From contig CAMNBY010000282.1 of assembly GCA_946533615.1 (NCBI GenBank), positions 1 through 10,435 on the forward strand: a DNA stretch of 10,435 nucleotides, in the 5' to 3' direction. Under the pieces are notes generated by a model that saw only the letters and a program-made list of their open reading frames with translations, ran no database searches and was not told the origin of the DNA. Positions 1 through 6,976 of this stretch are shown piece after piece (position 1 is the first letter of the stretch; each line of letters begins with the position of its first letter). Both the position numbers and the translations under genes were made by a program. This stretch comes from an uncultured Clostridia bacterium (GTDB lineage: Bacteria; Bacillota; Clostridia; Oscillospirales; Ruminococcaceae).

Positions 1-82
1 ACGTGGCAGTATGTTTTCTATCACACATAGCGAGGGAGCGCAGCAGAATGTATGCTAAAAAAGGCGTAGAAGAATGTAGCGT

Positions 83-104
83 TACGCACAAGCCTTGGTG
101 CGTA
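83..104. repeat. 7-bp hairpin TACGCAC/GTGCGTA
   Basis: A perfect inverted repeat pairs TACGCAC (83-89) with GTGCGTA (98-104) around an 8-base loop. No T-run follows on the plus strand, so it is not a typical intrinsic terminator. It lies in the repeat-rich left edge and probably belongs to the same kind of intergenic element. Function unknown. Confidence 0.5.
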
Positions 105-165
105 GCAGAAGCGACCGCCAACAAGAGCGGCGCAGAAGCCCCAACCCTCAACAAAATCATTCCGC

Positions 166-185
166 GTGTGAATATCCTCTCACAC
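166..185. repeat. 6-bp inverted repeat GTGTGA/TCACAC
   Basis: GTGTGA (166-171) pairs with TCACAC (180-185) across an 8-base loop, just before the first copy of the ~71-base element. There is no clear T-run. It may be part of the same repetitive DNA, but six pairs could also arise by chance. Confidence 0.35.
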
Positions 186-203
186 AAAGCCCTCTGACCC
201 CCA

Positions 204-274
204 CCGTATCGCGAGGGAACCCCGGCACATTTCGCTGTTGTGAACGAGCTTGCGAGTGATCTCGCGGATTAAAA
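204..274. repeat. Intergenic repeat, copy 1
   Basis: This is the first of two adjacent diverged copies of a roughly 71-base element. Both copies open with CCGTATCGCGAGGGA, continue with a near-identical CCGGCACAT, share TTGTGA in the middle, and end with CGCGGAT followed by an A-run. Between TTGTGA and CGCGGAT the copies differ in sequence, yet each holds a hairpin; here it is GCGAG (252-256) with CTCGC (261-265). Conserved edges around a variable, compensating stem suggest a structured, dispersed element. No function is assigned. Confidence 0.6.
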
Positions 275-277
275 AAA

Positions 278-349
278 CCGTATCGCGAGGGAGCTCCGGC
301 ACATCACACAGTTGTGAGGCGGCTTCGCCGCCGCTCACGCGGATCAAAA
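278..349. repeat. Intergenic repeat, copy 2
   Basis: Second copy of the element, three bases after copy 1. The shared blocks lie in the same order: CCGTATCGCGAGGGA at the start, CCGGCACAT, TTGTGA, and CGCGGAT before an A-rich end. Its central stem is stronger: GTGAG (314-318) pairs with CTCAC (334-338) and GCGGC (319-323) with GCCGC (327-331), with a small bulge and a TTC loop. The A-rich end lies about 30 bases upstream of the alpha-galactosidase promoter, so an effect on that operon is possible but not shown. Confidence 0.6.
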
Positions 350-379
350 TAAAATTTTCTCCGAAATCGTTTTCCGCGC

Positions 380-408
380 TTGCATAATTCTCCGTAAAAT
401 GTTATATT
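380..408 (+). promoter_or_regulatory. Sigma-A type promoter of the alpha-galactosidase operon
   Basis: TTGCAT (380-385) and TATATT (403-408) are separated by exactly 17 bases, a good match to the housekeeping consensus. Transcription would start near 415. The leader includes a short CCGC-TTTTC-GCGG hairpin (418-430) before the GGAGGA ribosome binding site at 451-456. No clear operator for a sugar regulator was seen around it. Confidence 0.6.
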
Positions 409-462
409 AAATTAAGACCGCTTTTCGCGGCGCTTAACTCTTTTTTGAACGGAGGATACCCT

Positions 463-2658
463 ATGTCAGTAAGCTATAACGAAAGCGCAAGGCTCTTCAA
501 GCTCCGCGCGAATAATACGGATTATGTCATCAAGATAGCCCCCGGCGGAGACTACCTTGCCCATGTATATTTCGGCAGCGCCGTTCCCGACGAGGACCTC
601 ACCTACCTGCTCAGGCTCGACGAGAACCCTTTCACCCCCGAGACCAACGACCGCGACCGCGCCGTCTACCTCGACACCCTGCCCTTTGAGTACCCCTGCT
701 TCGGTATCGGCGACTACAGAGAGCCTGCCTTCAAGATCTCGGCGCCCGACGGCACCTCGACCTGCGACCTGCGCTATAAGAGCCACAGGATTTTTGACGG
801 CAAGCCGCAGCTCGAAGGCCTGCCCGCTACCTTTGCGACCGCCGAGAGCCCCTGCTCCACCCTCGAGATCGTAATGGAGGACAAGGCCGCCGCCCTCGAA
901 GCTACCCTCGTCTATACCGCCTTTGATAAGCTCGACGTCATCACTCGCTCTGTGAGAGTGAAAAATATCGGCGATAAGCCCTGCACCCTGACGCGCGTCT
1001 ATTCCGCCTGCGTTGACTTCGATACTCATGAGTTCGATATGCTCACCCTTAACGGCTCGTGGGCAAGAGAACGCGCCCTCGAACGCTGCCGCCTGCATCA
1101 CGGCAAACAGTCGATCGACTCGATGCGCGGCGAGAGCTCTCACCAGAACAACCCCTTCGTCGCTCTCTGCGAGCACAAGGCCGACGAGGACAGCGGCGAG
1201 GCCTTCGGCTTCAACTTCGTCTATTCCGGCAACTTCATCGCTCAGGCCGAGGTGACACAGCATAAAAAGACCCGCTTCGTTATGGGCATCAACGATATGG
1301 ACTTCTCGTGGCTGCTCGAGCCAGGCGAGACCTTCACTGCTCCCGAGGTCGTCATGGTGCATTCCGTATCCGGCCTCGGCGAAATGAGCCGTACCTTCCA
1401 CGACCTCTACCGCACCAACCTTATCCGCGGAGAGTACAAGGACAAGCGCCGCCCGATACTTATCAATAACTGGGAAGCTACCTACTTCAACTTCAATACC
1501 GAAAAGCTGATCGACATCGCAAGAGAGGCGTCTTCGCTGGGTATCGAGATGCTCGTTATGGACGACGGCTGGTTCGGCCACCGTGACAGCGACAACTCCT
1601 CCCTTGGCGACTGGTTCGTCTATGAAAAGAAGATAAATGGCGGCCTGAAGCACCTTGTCGAGGAGGTCAACAAGCTTGGCATGAAGTTCGGCATCTGGTT
1701 CGAGCCCGAGATGATAAGCCCCGACTCCGAGCTCTACCGCAGCCACCCCGACTGGGCGATACAGGTGAAGGGGAGACCCCTGACCCTCTGCCGCGAGCAG
1801 TACGTCCTTGACTACTCCCGCCCCGAGGTGAGAGATCACGTCTACTCCATGATGAGGGACATTCTCGACAACGCCAATATCGAGTATATCAAGTGGGACA
1901 TGAACCGCCAGCTTACCGAGGTCGGCTCGGCCGCCCTTCCTCCCGAAAGACAGAAGGAGCTCTGGCACCGCTATGTGCTTGGCGTCTATGATCTTATGAA
2001 CAGGCTCACCACCGACTATCCCCATATCCTGCTCGAGAACTGCTCGGGCGGCGGCGCAAGGTTCGACGCGGGTATGCTCTACTATTCGCCCCAGATCTGG
2101 TGCTCCGATGACACCGACGCGATCGAGCGCCTGAAAATACAGTTCGGCACCTCGATGTGCTATCCCTGCTCGGCAATGGGCGCCCACGTTTCCGACTGCC
2201 CGAACCACACCGTCGGCAGGAGCACTCCCTTCACCACGCGCGGACACGTCGCCATGGTCGGCACCTTCGGCTACGAGCTGGACGTCACAAGGATACCGCA
2301 GCAGGACCGCGACGCTATCCCCGCACAGATCGCTGAGTTCAATAAATACAACACCCTTGTCCGCAAGGGCGACCATTACCGCATAGGCAATATGTTCGAG
2401 GACAACACCTGGGACGCCTGGATGTTCGTGGCAAAGGACAAGAGCGAAGCCCTCTTCGAGTTCGTTCAGGTGCTCGGAAGGCCGAACGAGCGCAGCCGCC
2501 GCATTAAATTAAAGGGTCTCGATTCTGTGGCTTACTACTATCTTGAGGACAAGCCCGAAGAGAAGCTCTCGGGCGCAGCCCTGATGAACTGCGGAATAAA
2601 CATCGGCGGCATCTGGGGCGACTACCAGTCCCGCATCTTCCACTTCATAAAGGCCTGA
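463..2658 (+). CDS. Alpha-galactosidase, glycoside hydrolase family 36
   Basis: This 731-residue enzyme removes terminal alpha-1,6-linked galactose from raffinose-type sugars, melibiose or short galactomannans. No signal peptide is visible, so it should act in the cytoplasm on imported oligosaccharides. The length matches bacterial GH36 enzymes of about 730 residues. The expected layout is an N-terminal beta domain (to about 330), a catalytic barrel (about 330-650) and a small C-terminal beta domain. Visible family motifs are NNWEATYF (335-342), MDDGWFG (366-372), the nucleophile motif KWDMNR with Asp479, and CSDDTDA with Asp549 as the likely acid/base; the 70-residue spacing agrees with characterised GH36 enzymes. 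The ATG at 463 is chosen over an in-frame TTG at 445 because GGAGGA sits 6 bases before it and downstream of the TTG. It is first in a four-gene operon; the next gene starts 3 bases after its stop. Exact substrate is inferred. Confidence 0.93.
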   Translation: MSVSYNESARLFKLRANNTDYVIKIAPGGDYLAHVYFGSAVPDEDLTYLLRLDENPFTPETNDRDRAVYLDTLPFEYPCFGIGDYREPAFKISAPDGTSTCDLRYKSHRIFDGKPQLEGLPATFATAESPCSTLEIVMEDKAAALEATLVYTAFDKLDVITRSVRVKNIGDKPCTLTRVYSACVDFDTHEFDMLTLNGSWARERALERCRLHHGKQSIDSMRGESSHQNNPFVALCEHKADEDSGEAFGFNFVYSGNFIAQAEVTQHKKTRFVMGINDMDFSWLLEPGETFTAPEVVMVHSVSGLGEMSRTFHDLYRTNLIRGEYKDKRRPILINNWEATYFNFNTEKLIDIAREASSLGIEMLVMDDGWFGHRDSDNSSLGDWFVYEKKINGGLKHLVEEVNKLGMKFGIWFEPEMISPDSELYRSHPDWAIQVKGRPLTLCREQYVLDYSRPEVRDHVYSMMRDILDNANIEYIKWDMNRQLTEVGSAALPPERQKELWHRYVLGVYDLMNRLTTDYPHILLENCSGGGARFDAGMLYYSPQIWCSDDTDAIERLKIQFGTSMCYPCSAMGAHVSDCPNHTVGRSTPFTTRGHVAMVGTFGYELDVTRIPQQDRDAIPAQIAEFNKYNTLVRKGDHYRIGNMFEDNTWDAWMFVAKDKSEALFEFVQVLGRPNERSRRIKLKGLDSVAYYYLEDKPEEKLSGAALMNCGINIGGIWGDYQSRIFHFIKA

Positions 2659-2661
2659 GCC

Positions 2662-3210
2662 GTGAGAAGGATATACCCCGAGGGCTACTGCACAGGCCAC
2701 GCAGGCACAGCCGTCGGCATGATCTTCGGCCTCTGGTGCTGTGTGCTGGCAGCCGTGATGCTCGCGGCAGGCGGCGGCTTTATCCAGGCTTCGCCATTCA
2801 TCGTGACGGCGACGGTGCTGCTGATAGGGGGGCCGCTCTCGGATCATACAAGGAACAGGGCGGCGCGAGCACGCATCATTGTGATGGAGGAGCTTATGAA
2901 GTGCCCCTCGGTAACGGGCAGGATAGTCCGCACCGAGCGTTTCACGCGCTTCCTCGGGAAGGAGCGTCCGCTCGGTGAATATACAAGAGCCCGTCACGAG
3001 CTGGATCGCTTCACCGTTGCCTATACCGACCCCGAAACAGGAGAGGAAAGAGAAGCGGTCTCGGAGGAATATTTAAGGCTCAGCCTGATCGAAAAGGTCG
3101 AAGGCCGCCTCCGCGTCGGGGAATGCTATGACACGGAGAACGCAGAGGTCTTCATCTCCCCCGACGGCAGAACGTGGGTGGAGCTGCTGTACAAGAACAT
3201 AGATCAATAA
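2662..3210 (+). CDS. Hypothetical protein with two N-terminal membrane helices
   Basis: I do not recognise this 182-residue protein. Two hydrophobic stretches (about residues 16-38 and 44-60) should form a membrane hairpin. A basic segment (RNRAARAR, 64-71) follows, then a soluble domain from about 80 to 182. The soluble part alternates short predicted strands, with VTGRIVRTERF near its start, FTVAYTDPETGEE (117-129) in the middle and LRVGECYD (150-157) later. That pattern loosely resembles small beta domains of the DUF3592 type, an inference from pattern only. The start is GTG, 3 bases after the alpha-galactosidase stop, with AAAGG (2649-2653) inside the upstream gene as ribosome binding site, so translation is probably coupled. 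Its place between a glycosidase and a fumarase gives no clear clue to its job. Confidence 0.75.
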   Translation: MRRIYPEGYCTGHAGTAVGMIFGLWCCVLAAVMLAAGGGFIQASPFIVTATVLLIGGPLSDHTRNRAARARIIVMEELMKCPSVTGRIVRTERFTRFLGKERPLGEYTRARHELDRFTVAYTDPETGEEREAVSEEYLRLSLIEKVEGRLRVGECYDTENAEVFISPDGRTWVELLYKNIDQ

Positions 3211-3225
3211 CAGGACGTGATAAAC

Positions 3226-4068
3226 ATGAGAGAGATAAACGTAAGCGAGATCGAGGAGGCCGTCCGCGGCCTCTGCATAAAGGCAAACCTTTTGCTGCCC
3301 TCGGATATGGAGGAGTGCATCGGCTGCGGCGCCGCCGCCGAGGAGTCACCCGTCGGTCAGGCCGTCTTCGGAACGATAATCGAGAATATCCGCGTGGCAA
3401 AGGAGGAGAAGATCCCTATCTGTCAGGACTGCGGAATGGCTGTGGTCTTTATCGACATCGGCCAGGACGTGCATTTTGTGGGCGGCTCCCTGAGAGAAGC
3501 GATAAACAAGGGCGTCTCCCGCGGCTACACGGAGGGCAGGCTGCGCTGCTCTGTGGTCGGTGATCCACTCGAGCGCGTCAACACAGGCGACAACACTCCG
3601 GCTGTCGTCCACACAAGGATAGTCGAGGGTGAGGGCGTACACATCATGGTCTCCCCCAAGGGCTTCGGCTCCGAGAATATGTCTCAGCTTAAAATGATGA
3701 CCCCCTCCGTGACGGTGGACGAGATCGTTGACTGGGTGGTGTCCGTTGTAGCGAAGGCAGGCTCCAATCCCTGTCCGCCCATCGTGATCGGCGTCGGCAT
3801 CGGCGGCGATTTTGAGAAGTGCGCCTACCTTGCAAAGAAGGCTCTCTGCCGTCCCGTGAGCATTCGCAATCCCAAGCCACTCTACAGCGAGCTTGAAGCA
3901 AGGCTGCTCGAGAAGATCAACCTCCTCGGCATCGGCCCGCAGGGCTTCGGCGGCACGCAGACCTGTCTTGCGGTGAATATCGAACAGGCACCCACCCATA
4001 TCGCCGGGCTGCCTGTTTCCGTAAACGTTGGCTGCCACGTCACAAGACACGCCGAGTGCGACATCTGA
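3226..4068 (+). CDS. fumA: Class I fumarate hydratase, alpha subunit
   Basis: This 280-residue protein matches the alpha (N-terminal) half of the oxygen-sensitive iron-sulfur fumarases, which interconvert fumarate and malate; the tartrate dehydratase alpha subunit TtdA belongs to the same family. Three cysteines in family contexts should hold the 4Fe-4S cluster: Cys66 in PICQDCG, Cys183 in NPCPP and Cys270 in NVGCHVTRHA. GDNTPA (121-126) and GIGGDFE (191-197) are also typical. The ATG at 3226 is preferred over GTG at 3217 because family members begin MREI or similar; AGGA (3212-3215) lies 10 bases upstream. The oddity is that active two-subunit enzymes need a beta subunit, usually encoded directly downstream, and here the next gene is a HAD phosphatase. 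The beta gene must be elsewhere if the enzyme works. Fumarase is more likely than tartrate dehydratase, but the sequence alone does not settle it. Confidence 0.9.
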   Translation: MREINVSEIEEAVRGLCIKANLLLPSDMEECIGCGAAAEESPVGQAVFGTIIENIRVAKEEKIPICQDCGMAVVFIDIGQDVHFVGGSLREAINKGVSRGYTEGRLRCSVVGDPLERVNTGDNTPAVVHTRIVEGEGVHIMVSPKGFGSENMSQLKMMTPSVTVDEIVDWVVSVVAKAGSNPCPPIVIGVGIGGDFEKCAYLAKKALCRPVSIRNPKPLYSELEARLLEKINLLGIGPQGFGGTQTCLAVNIEQAPTHIAGLPVSVNVGCHVTRHAECDI

Positions 4069-4089
4069 CAGAAAGAAAGGATACTGACA

Positions 4090-4737
4090 ATGAGTTCAAA
4101 AGGAATACTGTTCGACCTTGACGGCACCCTCTGGGATTCCTCGGCGGAGGTGGCCGAGGCGTGGAGCCGCTGCATCGCCGAGCAGACCGACCGCCCCGAG
4201 CGCGTCACCCAAAGCGACCTTCGCGGCCTTATGGGCAAGACCCTTGAGGTCATAGCCGCCGAGATGTTCCCGACGCTGCCGCAGGCCGAGCAGATACGCC
4301 TAATCAGGCTCTGCGAGGACAGAGAGATGGAGTATTTGCAGACCCACAAGCCCGCGTTCTTCAAGGGCGAGGAGGAGCTGCTGCGGCTGCTTGAAAAGGA
4401 CTACCGCCTTGCTATCGTCAGCAACTGTCAGGAGGGCTATATCGAGATCTACCTCGGCCACTGCGGATATCCGGAGCTGTTCTGCGATTTTGAGAGCGCA
4501 GGCGCCACAGGCCTCTCCAAGGGCGGGAATATACAGCTTGTGATGCAGCGCAACGGCATCGACGACTGCATCTATGTCGGCGACACACGCGGCGACGAGC
4601 TTGCCGCAAGAGAAGCAGGCATAAAGTTTATCCACGCCGCTTACGGCTTCGGCAAGGCCGAGGCTCCCGACGGCGTGATAAACGACATCTCCGAGCTTGC
4701 CGCCGAGGCTCGCAGGCTCTTCGGCGACACACCGTAA
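4090..4737 (+). CDS. HAD-superfamily hydrolase, phosphoglycolate phosphatase-like
   Basis: This 215-residue protein carries all four haloacid dehalogenase phosphatase motifs. Motif I is DLDGT with nucleophile Asp9 and Asp11, motif II is Ser111 in IVSNCQ, motif III is Lys144 in GLSKGG, and motif IV is GDTRGDE with Asp165 and Asp169 for magnesium. The helical insert between motifs I and II (about 16-90) is the C1 cap found in phosphoglycolate phosphatase, beta-phosphoglucomutase and related enzymes. It should be a soluble, magnesium-dependent phosphatase of small phosphorylated metabolites; the substrate cannot be read from the sequence. AAAGG (4076-4080) lies 9 bases before the ATG. It is the last gene of the operon, 21 bases after fumA, with the terminator about 50 bases downstream. 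Confidence 0.88.
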   Translation: MSSKGILFDLDGTLWDSSAEVAEAWSRCIAEQTDRPERVTQSDLRGLMGKTLEVIAAEMFPTLPQAEQIRLIRLCEDREMEYLQTHKPAFFKGEEELLRLLEKDYRLAIVSNCQEGYIEIYLGHCGYPELFCDFESAGATGLSKGGNIQLVMQRNGIDDCIYVGDTRGDELAAREAGIKFIHAAYGFGKAEAPDGVINDISELAAEARRLFGDTP

Positions 4738-4790
4738 CGCTCCAGCATTGCCTCAAATGATGAGCTATCAATTCACAATTCACAAATAAA

Positions 4791-4822
4791 CCCCTCCGTC
4801 ACGCTGAAGCGTGACGGAGGGG
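4791..4822. terminator. Bidirectional intrinsic terminator between convergent operons
   Basis: A perfect 14-bp GC-rich stem pairs 4791-4804 with 4809-4822 around a TGAA loop. On the plus strand it is followed by TCACTTTATTTTT; on the minus strand by TTTATTTG. It should stop both the alpha-galactosidase to HAD operon and the tatD to CYTH operon. The CYTH stop codon is 5 bases from the stem. A tandem ATTCACA repeat (4771-4784) lies just to its left. Confidence 0.92.
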
Positions 4823-4827
4823 TCACT

Positions 4828-5373
4828 TTATTTTTCTTCGATCTCGCCAAGCCGTTTCAGGAACCTTCCAAGCTTGCTTTTCTGAGGCTTGTCGGCGGTG
4901 ATGCCTGCTGCGGCAAGCCTGTCCAGCAGCTGCTTCGGGTACTCGCCCGTGTATTCCAGCTCTATCTCGTAGTCGGTCACGCCGAGGTAGGTGTTCTTGT
5001 CAAGACAGATCTCTGTGTCGTCTGTTTTGCAGATGCTGCGCCGGGTCTCAAGACTGCCCCTGCGGACAGCGCTGTCGGCAACTCCGCAGACCTCTTCAAG
5101 AGTTTCGGCGCCGATGCGTTCCGGAACAAAGTGCAGCTTTTTCTCAAGCTCCTCGCGCACGGCAAGCGAGCCCTCTGTCGAGACAGGCACCTTGACCTGA
5201 AGCAGCACCTCTCCGCCGACCTCGCGGACGCGGACGCTTATCCCCCGTTCGGAGCATTTCCTGCTGTAATAGTAATTGTTCACCTGACGCAGAGGCGCAC
5301 CGAAGTCAAAGAGCTCCTTGCAGCGCTCGTACTCCTCCTCGGTGAGCATTATCTTTACTTCCTTCTCCAGCAT
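4828..5373 (-). CDS. CYTH-domain protein (triphosphate tunnel metalloenzyme family)
   Basis: This 181-residue protein begins with the ExExK signature of the CYTH fold (Glu3, Glu5, Lys7). The charged residues that line the tunnel follow: Arg48 and Arg50 in VRVR, Lys61 in LQVKVP, the EELEKKL segment (74-80), alternating acids in DYEIELEY (134-141) and SKLGR (166-170). Family members bind and cleave triphosphates such as inorganic triphosphate or thiamine triphosphate; a few make cyclic AMP. Its size resembles stand-alone Gram-positive CYTH proteins such as Bacillus YjbK. The substrate is not evident, and a triphosphatase is more likely than a cyclase. AGAAGGAG lies 9 bases before the ATG, within the 18-base gap after the SseB-family gene, so it is the last gene of the minus operon. 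Confidence 0.85.
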   Translation of the reverse strand: MLEKEVKIMLTEEEYERCKELFDFGAPLRQVNNYYYSRKCSERGISVRVREVGGEVLLQVKVPVSTEGSLAVREELEKKLHFVPERIGAETLEEVCGVADSAVRRGSLETRRSICKTDDTEICLDKNTYLGVTDYEIELEYTGEYPKQLLDRLAAAGITADKPQKSKLGRFLKRLGEIEEK

Positions 5374-5391
5374 CTGTGACAGCTCCTTCTG

Positions 5392-5937
5392 TTATTCAGC
5401 GTCGGGATTGGTGGATACAGTGATATTGGGCTTGCCTTCTCCGTTGGCGGCTTGAGCCTGAGCTCTGATCTCTGCTAGCCTTGCCTTGATGCCCTGAAGC
5501 ATCTCGTTTGTGAAGGGCAGGTTCTCGGAGTAGGGGTTGATGATGAAGCCGTTTACGGTCATGCCCTGATCGCCTGTGCGCTCGCAAAGTGCAGCGAGGT
5601 CAGCAAAGCGCAGCACCGCCACCTGGAACTCCCTGTCGCTCTTGAAGTGCAGGCAGTCCTCGCGGTCGGTGAAGGCAGGGAAGAATGTGCCCCTCTCTTT
5701 GTTGGTGATGAGCAGGAAGGTGGCCTGAGGGGTGTCCTCAAACTTTACCTTGTTGTCTGCGCCCGCAACGAGCCCCGTGTTCTTCTTGATGATCGCGGGC
5801 AGGAAGAAGGTCGATCTCAGCGCCTGATTTATGACCTTGTTCTGTGTCTCGGGCTTGAAATCCGCCCTCATGTCCCTGATGGCTCTTACAAGCGCCGAGT
5901 TGTCGATCTGGTCTACATTCATCTTTTCGTTTGCCAT
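5392..5937 (-). CDS. SseB-family protein
   Basis: This 181-residue soluble protein matches the SseB N-terminal domain family. FFLPAI (44-49), FLLITNKERGTFFPAFTD (74-91) and a C-terminal block with GFIINPYSENLPF (130-142) follow the family pattern of a short strand, an input/output loop and a conserved NP motif. The family is common in Bacillota and Enterobacteria, often beside secretion or housekeeping genes, and its biochemical role is unclear. The last 20 residues are polar and probably disordered. The ATG at 5937 is chosen over an upstream extension to 6024 because AAGGAG sits 9 bases before it and the longer N-terminus would be lysine- and isoleucine-rich, unlike the family. The 61-base gap after the glycosyltransferase gene is the largest in this operon and holds a weak promoter-like TTGCGG-17-AATATT, so a secondary start is possible. 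Confidence 0.82.
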   Translation of the reverse strand: MANEKMNVDQIDNSALVRAIRDMRADFKPETQNKVINQALRSTFFLPAIIKKNTGLVAGADNKVKFEDTPQATFLLITNKERGTFFPAFTDREDCLHFKSDREFQVAVLRFADLAALCERTGDQGMTVNGFIINPYSENLPFTNEMLQGIKARLAEIRAQAQAANGEGKPNITVSTNPDAE

Positions 5938-5998
5938 AATAAAACTCTCCTTAAATAATATTTGTGCTGTCTTTATTATCCGCAAAAGCGGGTGTGTC

Positions 5999-6955
5999 CT
6001 AATTATCTTCTTCCTCAAGATCACGCTCGATTATAAAGGTCGGGCGGTGCTTGGTCTCAAGGTATATTTTACCGATATACTCGCCGATGACACCGATCGC
6101 CAGCAGCTGCAAGCCGCCCAGCGCCCACACCGAGACCACCGTGGTCGTCCAGCCGTGGACGGTCTTGCCCATGAAGTGTATGACAAGGAAGTATATCAGC
6201 ATCAGAAGCGAGATCATAAATACGGTAAAGCCCAGCGCCGTGATAAATCTGATCGGCTTTATCGAGAGGGAGGTTATCCCCTCGACGGCAAAGGAGATCA
6301 TCTTTTTCAGGGGGTACTTGCTCTCTCCTGCCTGCCGCTCGCTGCGGACATACTCGACGGTGTCGCTCTTGAAGCCCACCATCGGAACGAGCCCGCGGAG
6401 GAAGAGGTTTACCTCGGTGAACTCCGCAAGAGCCTCGACGGCGCGGCGGCTCATCAGCCTGTAGTCGGCGTGATTGTAGGTTATCTCCACGCCCATCTTC
6501 GCCAGCAGCTTGTAGTAGCCCTGAGCGGTGCCGCGTTTGAAGGCCGTGTCCTTCTCTCTCGACGAGCGCACACCGTACACGATGTCACAGCCCTCTTCCC
6601 GCTTGTCCAGAAAGCCGTCAACAGCGTTGATGTCGTCCTGAAGGTCTGCGTCCATAGACACTATTATATCTGCGTGCTTCACGGCGGTCATCATGCCCGC
6701 GAGCAGCGCGTTCTGGTGTCCTCTGTTGCGCGAGAGCTTGACTCCCGTAAAGACCGCAGGTGCGGCCTCGTTCAGCTTTTCGATCAGCTCCCAGGTCTTG
6801 TCCTTCGAGCCGTCGTCAACAAACATTATCTTGCTTTCGGGGGTGATGCGTCCGCCCTCGACCAGCTCGTCGCGCTTCTTGATGAGCGCCTTTGCCGTGA
6901 TGGGCAGCATCTCCTCCTCGTTGTAACACGGTATCACAAAATACAGCGTTTCCAT
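5999..6955 (-). CDS. Membrane-anchored family 2 glycosyltransferase (GtrB/CsbB-like)
   Basis: This 318-residue protein has an N-terminal GT-A domain (about 1-230) and two C-terminal membrane helices (about 235-261 and 268-294). Sugar-nucleotide binding is marked by VIPCYNEEE (7-15), DDGSKDKT (47-54) and the metal motif DADLQDD (102-108); RQAGESKYPL (207-216) is typical of the polyprenyl-phosphate group. Relatives such as GtrB, CsbB and YkcC move a sugar from UDP-sugar to undecaprenyl phosphate on the cytoplasmic face, supplying later decoration of cell-wall polymers or lipids. No flippase or GtrA-like partner is present in the window, so the acceptor pathway is unknown. It starts 21 bases after tatD. 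The nearest ribosome binding candidates are AGGA, only 3 bases from the ATG, and GAAGGGA about 10 bases away; the second is better placed. Confidence 0.88.
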   Translation of the reverse strand: METLYFVIPCYNEEEMLPITAKALIKKRDELVEGGRITPESKIMFVDDGSKDKTWELIEKLNEAAPAVFTGVKLSRNRGHQNALLAGMMTAVKHADIIVSMDADLQDDINAVDGFLDKREEGCDIVYGVRSSREKDTAFKRGTAQGYYKLLAKMGVEITYNHADYRLMSRRAVEALAEFTEVNLFLRGLVPMVGFKSDTVEYVRSERQAGESKYPLKKMISFAVEGITSLSIKPIRFITALGFTVFMISLLMLIYFLVIHFMGKTVHGWTTTVVSVWALGGLQLLAIGVIGEYIGKIYLETKHRPTFIIERDLEEEDN

Positions 6956-6976
6956 CGTTCCTGTTTCCCTTCGTTT

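Larger units (their letters stand above)
1..350. other. Non-coding left edge with hairpins and repeats
   Basis: No gene is convincing in this stretch. One frame stays open from position 3 to 197, but it begins with GTG at the window edge, has no ribosome binding site, resembles no family I know, and runs through palindromic DNA. Shared words recur: GCGAGGGAGC at 30-39 and 285-294 with a near copy at 211-220, and TCACACA at 21-27, 180-186 and 304-310. These suggest diverged copies of a dispersed intergenic element rather than a gene. The nature of the element is inferred; I cannot name a family. Confidence 0.6.

Noticed and set aside
3..197. 64-codon open frame at the left edge
   Set aside because: It has a GTG start at the window edge, no ribosome binding site and no recognisable family, and it passes through hairpins and repeat words. 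It is more likely non-coding repeat DNA.
204..349. CRISPR-like array
   Set aside because: There are only two copies, 3 bases apart, with no regular unique spacers and no cas genes in the window.
466..2376. Long minus-strand open frame (636 codons) opposite the alpha-galactosidase
   Set aside because: It is a shadow caused by the G/C-rich third positions of the real gene. The plus-strand frame has the GH36 motifs and a ribosome binding site; the antisense product is low-complexity and matches no family.
4771..4784. Tandem ATTCACA repeat as a possible regulatory site
   Set aside because: There are only two 7-base units, lying between a stop codon and a terminator where no promoter is expected. 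It is simple sequence with no supported role.
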